DNA of 64,000 nt, from assembly GCF_003585765.1 (NCBI RefSeq), contig NZ_CP021235.1, forward strand, positions 248,001-312,000, read 5' to 3'. Positions within the stretch are counted from its first letter, which is position 1; every line of letters begins with the position of its first letter. Position numbers and translations under genes: made by a program. This stretch comes from Pontibacter actiniarum. GTDB lineage: Bacteria > Bacteroidota > Bacteroidia > Cytophagales > Hymenobacteraceae. Below the pieces are notes generated by a model. That model ran no database searches. It saw only the letters and a program-made list of their open reading frames with translations, and was not told where the DNA came from. This document shows positions 27,168 to 34,700 of this stretch, piece by piece.

Positions 27168-28115
27168 ATGAAAAATTACATACTTATATGCTGCTTTCTG
27201 CTTATGGGCTCGGTTGCTGTAGCCCAGCAGAAGGCATTGTACAGCCAGTACATGACTAACTATTTCCTGATCAACCCGGCTGTCAGCGGGCTGGAGAAGG
27301 ACTGGAACTTTAAGGCAGGCTACCGCAACCAGTGGACCGGCTTTGAAGGAGCCCCTAAAACCTACTACCTGAGCGGCGAAACAGCTTTGTTTAAGCGGAG
27401 CATCCGCAGCAAAAGGGTGCAGCCTTACCATGGGGCCGGCGGCTATGTGTACACCGACCAGACCGGCCCGACTACTCGCACCGGCTTGTTGCTGTCCTAT
27501 GCGTACCATGTGCCGATCAACAGGAAAATCTACCTTTCGTCGGGCGTGTTTGCCGGGGTGCAGCAGTTTCGCTTCGATGCGAACAAGATCCACCTGGCTG
27601 AAGGCTCTGACGAGCGCGACCCGGTTACCCAGGGCGGTAGCTTCAACTCGTTTATGCCGGACCTGAGCGTGGGTACCTACATCCACTCCGATGAGTTCTA
27701 TGCCGGGGTGTCGCTTTTTCAGGTGCTGGGCAACAAGATTGCTAAGCGTGATGACGTGGAGGACCCGAGCCGGCTTGCGCGCCACCTGTTTGTGTCCGGC
27801 GGCTACAAGTTTGAAGTAAACCGGAACATCGTGGTGACGCCTTCGGTGTTGCTCAAGTACGTGAGCCCGGCGCCGCTGCAGGCCGACCTGAATGTAAAGG
27901 GGGCCTACCACTTCACGAAGAGGCGCAAGACGGATGACGATGACATGGTTTGGGCCGGCATCTCTTACCGCACTCAGGATGCGGTGGTGGGCCTGGTGGG
28001 GCTGCAGTTTATGAAGCAGTACGAGCTAAGCTACACATACGATATCACCGTTTCGCCGATGCGGCACTACAGCGCCGGCTCCCACGAAATTATGCTGGGG
28101 TTTCGGATGAGGTAA
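27168..28115 (+). CDS. PorP/SprF-family type IX secretion outer-membrane protein
   Basis: A 315-residue beta-barrel partner for the giant adhesin. The signal peptide ends near VAVAQ-Q (residue 20). The family N-terminal block reads KALYSQYMTNYFLINPAVSG, then FKAGYRNQWTGFEGAPKTYY. The end is typical (YELSYTYDI, SAGSHEIMLGFRMR). In F. johnsoniae, SprF is needed to export or anchor SprB, and this gene has the same position, 31 bp after a SprB-type gene. The two PorP/SprF proteins in the window are clearly different in sequence, which suggests each is matched to its own adhesin. A strong terminator ends the unit. Confidence 0.92.
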   Translation: MKNYILICCFLLMGSVAVAQQKALYSQYMTNYFLINPAVSGLEKDWNFKAGYRNQWTGFEGAPKTYYLSGETALFKRSIRSKRVQPYHGAGGYVYTDQTGPTTRTGLLLSYAYHVPINRKIYLSSGVFAGVQQFRFDANKIHLAEGSDERDPVTQGGSFNSFMPDLSVGTYIHSDEFYAGVSLFQVLGNKIAKRDDVEDPSRLARHLFVSGGYKFEVNRNIVVTPSVLLKYVSPAPLQADLNVKGAYHFTKRRKTDDDDMVWAGISYRTQDAVVGLVGLQFMKQYELSYTYDITVSPMRHYSAGSHEIMLGFRMR

Positions 28116-28121
28116 AGGCCC

Positions 28122-28163
28122 AAAACAAAAGAGCCGGTGCTACTGCACCGGCTCTTTTGTTTT
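28122..28163 (+). terminator. terminator of the giant adhesin-sprF unit
   Basis: A perfect 19-bp stem (AAAACAAAAGAGCCGGTGC) with a 4-nt loop, starting 6 nt after the stop codon. Its AAAAGAGCC core recurs in the terminators at 37694, 40449 and 42808. Confidence 0.85.
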
Positions 28164-28350
28164 ATAGCGGGCGCTAAAGCCTGCGCTGGCCTGGCGGCTG
28201 TTTTTCCGCTGGCTTACGAATGTTGTTGTTGTTCCATCTCTGGCTTTAGAGGAAAGACACTGTTGCCGTTAGCAAAGCTCTTCAGTAAGGAGGGCAGGCG
28301 AGAGGCTCCATACTACATCATACTTCCCTCGCCTGCCCATCCTGATGCAG

Positions 28351-28396
28351 GCAAAAGAAAAACGCCAGCGCAATTGCGCTGGCGTTTTTCTTTTGC
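28351..28396 (-). terminator. perfect 46-bp palindrome ending the M14 peptidase gene
   Basis: Two 23-bp arms with no spacer (GCAAAAGAAAAACGCCAGCGCAA and its complement, first 20 bases GCAAAAGAAAAACGCCAGCG). It begins 15 nt beyond the M14 stop codon on the minus strand and faces the adhesin-sprF terminator across about 190 bp with no gene. Confidence 0.8.
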
Positions 28397-28411
28397 TGTA
28401 GCTGTGCTGTC

Positions 28412-31000
28412 TTAATGGGCATCTTCATCGGCACGGGCAGAGGCTCCGCGGATGATCTGGCTAAAGAAGATGCTGTTCAGGAACAGTTTGTTGGTGCCGT
28501 ACCAGAAGGCCCGGAAGTTCGGGTTGTCCGGCATGGCAATCACTTTTCCGGCTCCCAGCGAGGAAACGTCTACGGCTGCCGTGCCTTTGAGCTGCTGCAG
28601 GTTCGGCTTTGAAATGTAGCCGGCCATAAGCGGGGTGGCCGTGTACATAACCGGGTTGGCATAAGGGCTCTTGGAGCGCTCCATAAACAGGGTGTTGCTG
28701 CGGAAAATCGGCATCTGCGCATCGGTGTAGCCATAGGCCAGCGGGTGCGTCAGGTCCAGCTTCGTTTCGAAAATAGCGCCGCCTATTACCTGTGCGCCGT
28801 TGGTGTTCGACATGTCAGCGTAAGGCTTCTGGGCCAGTGTGTCTTCTTTGGCCTCTTTAAAGGTAATGTTGCCGATGCCGTTATCGGACAGCCACTTGGC
28901 CGCCTGCCCCATGCCTATTACGGTGCCTCCCTGTTGCACCCAGCTGCGCAGCTTATCCTTGGAGATGTTGCGGTAGGATCCCTCTGCCATCACCAGCACC
29001 GTATACTTGCCTAATGCCACATTGTTAAAGTCGTTGGTTTTGATCAGGGTAGGCCGCATGCCGAAGCGTTCGTCCATCAGGTGCCAGGCTTCTCCCGCGT
29101 CGTAGCTGTTAACACCGTCACCGATCAGCATCATGACCTTTGGCTGCTCCAGGGGCAGCATCATAGGGCTTCCCAGTTTTATACCTTGGGGGTTAAACCC
29201 GGTATGCAGCGCATATACCTTCAGGCCGTTCTGCTGTGCCACCTCCTGCAGAGCGCGATGCAGCTCCTCAGCGCTAACCGGCTGGCCGCTTACGGGTATC
29301 AGAATGGTGCCGTAATCATACTGCTTGCCCTCTGCGGTGGTGAATTTATCCGAGGCTACCCGTGTGGCTATGCCGCGGTCCATTAACTGGTTTAGGGCGC
29401 GCGGAGCGTAGTAGCCGTGCCATTCAAACGCGTAGGCGTAATTGCTCTTGCCACCTACCACTTCACCAGCCGGAAAGGCCAGGCTGTCTATCCTTTGCCC
29501 CAGCTGGCTGCTTTTGAAATTCCTGCCTGTGAGCGGCGCGTAGTCCAGGTCGAAGGCCAGCGGAAAGGTCCAGGCGGAGATGTCGTAGAAGAGGCTGTCC
29601 TGGAAGCTTGTGCGCTTCTCAAACATGGCCTCAATCAGGCGGTGCTGTGCTTGTTCCGTCGGGATGATGTAGGCGTTCTCCGGTGTGTAAGTTACGTTGT
29701 TGATCTTAAAGCTGTCCTTGGGGCGGTACACGTCTATCTGGTGTTGCCTGATGATCTCGGCCAGGTGAAAGGCCTTTGCCTTGTCCATCTCGGAGCCGAA
29801 CACATAGGCTTTTACACTTGCCTTCTTGGACTCGTTCAGGGCGTTTTTGTAGAAGTCGCGCTGATGTGCGAGCAGTTCCTCGCGCATGGCCTGGGCCGCC
29901 TCCAGGGTAGACAGGGTGGTGGTGAACTGGTTGCGGATCGTGAACGGGAACGAGAGGACGCCATTCTCACTCTCCTGTGCATGGCCCCTGGAGCTGGCTT
30001 GTTCGAAAAGGATGCCCACCGCGCCGTTTACGTCGGGGTAGGTAGACCCCTTGCCGTAGTAAAAGTCGTCGTAGCTTTCCTCGGTGTAGTAAAAGGAGCC
30101 GATCTTGTCGAGGGCCTTGGCGTGGTAGGTGCCCATCTGCTGGGTGAGTTTAAAGTTGCGTTCCGGCGTAAGCGGGTTGTTCCGGCTCGGGATGCCCGGC
30201 TGAAAGAAGAAGGTCGCGTTGGTGCCCATCTCGTGGTGGTCCGTCAGTACGTTTGGCTTCCACTCGTGGAACTTGGCCAGGCGCCCCTTCGACTCCGGGT
30301 GCTGCAGCGGTAGCCAGTCACGGTTCAGGTCGAACCAGTAGTGGTTAGTGCGGCCGCGTGGCCATACTTCGTCAAACTCGGCGCTGTTCGGGTCGGTTAC
30401 CAGGTTCTTGCTGCGGTGCGTGTTTACCCAGCTGGCGAAGCGGTTCATGCCATCCGGGTTAATAGACGGGTCGATCAGGATGACTGTCTCCTCCAGCAGC
30501 TTCTCTATCTCCGGGCCCTGCGCCGCTGCCAGGTGGTATACCGCCAGCAGCGCGGCATTGCTACCGCTGGGCTCATTGCCGTGCACGCTGTAGCCCATCC
30601 ACACCACGGCCGGCATGTCTTTGATGTTCAGCTCCCCAGATGCGGCAGGGTCCGTTAGCTTACGGTGCAGCTCCTTTATCTGCTCAATGTTTTGGTGGTT
30701 TTTGGGGGAGGTAACCGTCAGGAGGTACAGCGGGCGGTTTTCGTGGGTGCGCCCGTACTCTGTCAGCGTGATGCGGTCTGAGGCGTCTGCCATCAGGCGT
30801 ATGTACATGGCCAGCTGGTCGTGGCTGGCGTGCCATTCGCCCACGTTGTAGCCTAAAAGCTGCTTTGGAGTAGGTATGGCGTCGCTGTAGGAGGTGTTAG
30901 CCGGTAAGTAGTAGGACAGGCTGGTGTCGGCTTGCTGGGCCACAGCTACCGAGCCAAGGCCCAGCATGGCCGCTGCTGCAAGTGCGCGTAGGTTTTTCAT
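28412..31000 (-). CDS. secreted M14-family zinc carboxypeptidase-like protein
   Basis: An 862-residue exported metallopeptidase. The signal peptide MKNLRALAAAAMLGLGSVAVA is cleaved before QQ. The M14 domain fills roughly residues 40-370: GYSVHGNEPSGSN gives the His-x-x-Glu zinc pair, SINPDGMNRF and LNRDWLP follow, and TDHHEMGTN supplies the third His with a Glu nearby. The remaining ~480 residues include a glutamine amidotransferase-like segment (MLIGDGVNSYDAGEAW, VLVMAEGS), a combination common in long Bacteroidota M14 proteins. Family members remove C-terminal residues from peptides; the exact specificity is unknown. The frame is open 90 bp upstream, but the Met at 31000 begins the signal peptide. 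Confidence 0.88.
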   Translation of the reverse strand: MKNLRALAAAAMLGLGSVAVAQQADTSLSYYLPANTSYSDAIPTPKQLLGYNVGEWHASHDQLAMYIRLMADASDRITLTEYGRTHENRPLYLLTVTSPKNHQNIEQIKELHRKLTDPAASGELNIKDMPAVVWMGYSVHGNEPSGSNAALLAVYHLAAAQGPEIEKLLEETVILIDPSINPDGMNRFASWVNTHRSKNLVTDPNSAEFDEVWPRGRTNHYWFDLNRDWLPLQHPESKGRLAKFHEWKPNVLTDHHEMGTNATFFFQPGIPSRNNPLTPERNFKLTQQMGTYHAKALDKIGSFYYTEESYDDFYYGKGSTYPDVNGAVGILFEQASSRGHAQESENGVLSFPFTIRNQFTTTLSTLEAAQAMREELLAHQRDFYKNALNESKKASVKAYVFGSEMDKAKAFHLAEIIRQHQIDVYRPKDSFKINNVTYTPENAYIIPTEQAQHRLIEAMFEKRTSFQDSLFYDISAWTFPLAFDLDYAPLTGRNFKSSQLGQRIDSLAFPAGEVVGGKSNYAYAFEWHGYYAPRALNQLMDRGIATRVASDKFTTAEGKQYDYGTILIPVSGQPVSAEELHRALQEVAQQNGLKVYALHTGFNPQGIKLGSPMMLPLEQPKVMMLIGDGVNSYDAGEAWHLMDERFGMRPTLIKTNDFNNVALGKYTVLVMAEGSYRNISKDKLRSWVQQGGTVIGMGQAAKWLSDNGIGNITFKEAKEDTLAQKPYADMSNTNGAQVIGGAIFETKLDLTHPLAYGYTDAQMPIFRSNTLFMERSKSPYANPVMYTATPLMAGYISKPNLQQLKGTAAVDVSSLGAGKVIAMPDNPNFRAFWYGTNKLFLNSIFFSQIIRGASARADEDAH

Positions 31001-31767
31001 GCGTAAAGGTGAAGCAAAGGTTAGTGTTTCGGTTCGGTTATACTTGCAATTTGTTGTTTTACTGAGGCTTTTGCAAGTATAGCGATACATTGCTATTTCC
31101 TTTTAAGGTGTCCTGAAACGGGGCACCTTCCGGCTGCTGTGTTGTGGTAGTAGTTTGGGCCATACCTCTTGGCTGGCGCTGGAGGCGTACCCTGTTACCC
31201 AAGGCTGTTTTCACGGCACAGGCGCTCCCGCCTAGCTCACAAACACTACTTTGCTCTGCCACAGCCAACACGGCTCCTACACCGGCCACTGCTTTCGAAC
31301 AGGGTACAAAGCGCTTACTTATGTAAAAGTACAATTTGCTTATATTTTGTTTCTGTTCACGGAATACTGAAAAGTAAAAAGCTTTATATATACTTATTCT
31401 GATAAAATATTTAAATATGTGTGTAACTATTTTAGATAGGAAGGGTATTTATCCTTTATAGAATCATACACAATATATAAACCATTATATAAATTTCCGT
31501 TTCTGCTTGTTTTTGCCCACACCTTGTGTCTGGGGGTGAAATGTAAAGAAGCAATAGTGAATCAGTTGATATAGGCTGCTGGTGCTCTGATAATTACCTA
31601 TGAAGGGCAATATCTGGTGCGGTAATTCTAAAAAAAGAACTACTGAACCAGGCGGCTCCCTTTTGCCCTGCTGTAAAGCATTTAATGCTTTTGTTCTACG
31701 TGATGATAAAATAGTTAAACCCAGGCCTCTTGAGACAGCCTTAAACCCACCCCTAATTCATGTTTTT
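31001..31767. other. 767-bp gene-free region between M14 peptidase and T9SS type A locus
   Basis: No gene is supported. A reading frame continuous with the 31768 gene is open from 31600, but its extra residues lack conservation and would bury the signal peptide. The left part contains an imperfect hairpin (AAGGTG...CACCTT, 31105-31129). From about 31320 the DNA is strongly AT-rich and probably holds the promoter of the downstream surface-protein gene, but no full -33/-7 match was found. Confidence 0.5.
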
Positions 31768-34700
31768 ATGAAAAGAAGCTTTACTCATTTAATTGCGCAG
31801 GCAATAAATGCCCGACCTGGTGTAACGTTCACGGCTGTATGGCTACTGCTGCTGCTGTTCCAGATGATGGGGCAAACGGCTTGGGCGCAGACGATTAGTA
31901 GTATCAGCCCTTCATGTGCTACAGTTCCTGCTGGCCAAAGCTTAGTGTTAACAATAACAGGTACAGATTTCAGGACTGGAGGGGGAAACAACGCAGCAGT
32001 AGTTGAGGTGAACTCCAGTTCTGCTTACATTACTCCTTCCAATAGAAGCTCGGAATCAATTACTGTAACTATTCCCGCCGAACGCGTTACTACACCTTCC
32101 ATTACTATTATAGTAGTGCAAGGCAGTGGCGGTAATTTTCAAGCGTCTAATCCATTTACAGTTAACGTTTCTCGCCCAGCTGGGGCTGCAGGAGTGATTT
32201 CTGGCCTTCAAAGTGTGTGTGCAGGCTCCCAGGCTGTATATTCGGTGGGTGCAATCCCAAACGCAACAACATATCAGTGGACTCTTCCTACAGGGGCAAC
32301 AATTGTAGGCAATTCAACAGGTAGCCAGGTAACTGTAAACTTCACAGGCGCAACTTCTGGGAACATAAGTGTAGCCGGTGTCAACAGGTGTGGCGTGGCA
32401 GGAGTAGCAAGTACTTTACCAGTTACTGTAAATCCACTGCCTGCTGCTCCTGTTGCAGAGGATGTCGCACGCTGTGGCCCTGGAGAAATAACCTTAAGGG
32501 TAGCAAATATCACTGCTGGGGTTACCTACAGGTGGTACAACGGAAGTGGGGTTCTGGTGGGTGAAGGTTCGCTTTTCAGGACCCCATATCTCGAAGCATC
32601 CACCACATATTACTTAGCGGCTGTCGGGCAAGGAGGTTGTGAAAGCGCCGCCAGAATCCCTGTTGCAGCAACGATACGTCCGCTTCCTGTTGCCAGTATT
32701 ACCGCGGATACGCCACAGTGTGATAACCCGAGCGGGCCCAACGTGTTTGGCATTACAGGCAACGCAGAAAATGGAACTCATGTGTGGCAAATTATAAGTG
32801 TAAGTGACGGCACCAGTGCTACGATAGCTGATGCCAACACGCTAACGCCTACTGTAAGTGTAACGGAGCCCGGTACCGTCAGATTACGCCTGACGGTAAC
32901 AAGCGAGGCCAATGGCTGCTTACCCGCTGTAGCTGAGATTAACCTGGTGGTAGAGCCGATTCCTGCTCCTTTGGCTGCAGAAGATGTGCAGGGAGGAGAG
33001 CGCTGCGGACCTGGCTCAGTAGTGTTAACTGTACTTAACCCTGGCACTGGTTTTACTTACCGCTGGTATGCTAGTGCAACGGGTGGCCAGCCCCTTGGAG
33101 AGGGCACTACGTTCGAGACAGAATCCTTAGCAACATCAGATACATACTATGTGGCCGTTGTAAATGGAGCAGGGTGTGAGAGTGACCCGCGTACCCCGGT
33201 GTCGGCGAGTGTTACGCCGCTGCCTATAGCAGCGATTGCCACCGAAACGCCGCAGTGCGAGAACACGGACGGTGCCACTGTCTTTGAACTCACCGGTACC
33301 GTTACGAGCGGCGACTATGTGTGGGAGATTGTAGAAGGGGAGAGTATTGCCACCATAGCCAATATCCTGAGCACCACGCCTACAGTTAGTGTGTCTCAGC
33401 CGGGCACGGTGAGAGTACGCCTGACGGTGACAAGCGATAACGGCTGTGGAACCGACGTGGCGGAGGTAGAATTGGTGGTAAACCCTGTGCCGGAGGCTCT
33501 TGTCGCATCTGATGTGCCGGGGGTAGAGCGCTGCGGGCCTGGCTCAGTAACCCTGACAGCCACAGGGGCACCTGCAAACGGAACCTACCGCTGGTATACT
33601 GCTCCTACCGGAGGTGACCTGGCGTTTACCGGGGCTGTGTTTACAACGCCTTCTCTTGAAAGCTCAAAAACATACTATGTGGCGGCTGTGGGCGAGGAGG
33701 GCTGCGAAAGCGATGCCCGTTTGCCGGTAACAGCGGGCATTATTAGGCTTCCGGTAGCCATGATCGAAGCTGAAACGCCTCAATGTGATAACCCAAGTGG
33801 GAATAACGTTTTTGCGTTAACGGGCCGGCCTGATAATTTCACTACCTATACCTGGGAGATCGTGAGTGGTAGCGAAATTGCCACGATCACCGGGGCAACT
33901 TCGCTTACGCCACAGGTAACGGTGTCTGGTACAGGCACCGTGAGAATACGCTTTACCGTAGCCAACGGCAACAACAGTTGCCCGGCGGCTGTGGAAGAGT
34001 TGGATTTGGTTGTTAACCCGCTGCCAGCTGCTTTGGCACAGGGAGATGTGACAGGCGCTGAGCGCTGCGGCCCGGGATCGGTTACATTACGCGCAAGTGG
34101 AGCTCCTGCAGGCGGCTCTTACCGCTGGTACGCGAGCGCTACAGGAGGCCAGATTTTAGGAGAGGGCGCTGCGTTTACAACAACCGTAAGCCAGACAACC
34201 GATTTCTATGTGGCAGCCTTAAGCAGCGCGGGTTGCGAGAGCACAGGAAGGGTAGCCGTGAGAGCAACTGTGAATGAGGTGCCAATCGTAAACGCTGGCG
34301 CTGACCAGGTTGCCTGTTCGGGGGGAGCATCAACCTCCTTCACCTTGAATGGCAGCGCCTCTTTGGGTACAGTGGAATGGAGTGTCATCAGCGGCACAGC
34401 GGACATTGCGGACAACGAGGCTTTGTCCACTACGGTTAACGTTACGAGCGCGTCAGCCATCTTAAGGTTAACGGCAACAAGCGCAGGTTGTACAACTACA
34501 GACGATGTCGTGCTGAGAGTGAACCCGCTGCCAACCGCAGACGCAGGACCTGCCCAAGCGAAATGTGCCACGCCAGGAGGAACTTCCTTTACGCTGGCAG
34601 GCACCGTGACTGACGGCGATGGTGTGTGGAGCGTGCTGGGTAGCACAGGTAGTGCATCGGCCAGTATTGAAAACGCCAGCAGCCTCACTTCGGCTGTGAC

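Noticed and set aside
29417..30313. 298-codon plus-strand frame opposite the M14 gene
   Set aside because: It is antisense to a gene with an intact zinc-peptidase domain, with no recognisable product.
31600..31767. 56-codon N-terminal extension of the 1971-residue T9SS protein
   Set aside because: It would place the signal peptide inside the protein. The ATG at 31768 matches the start of the related gene at 38237.
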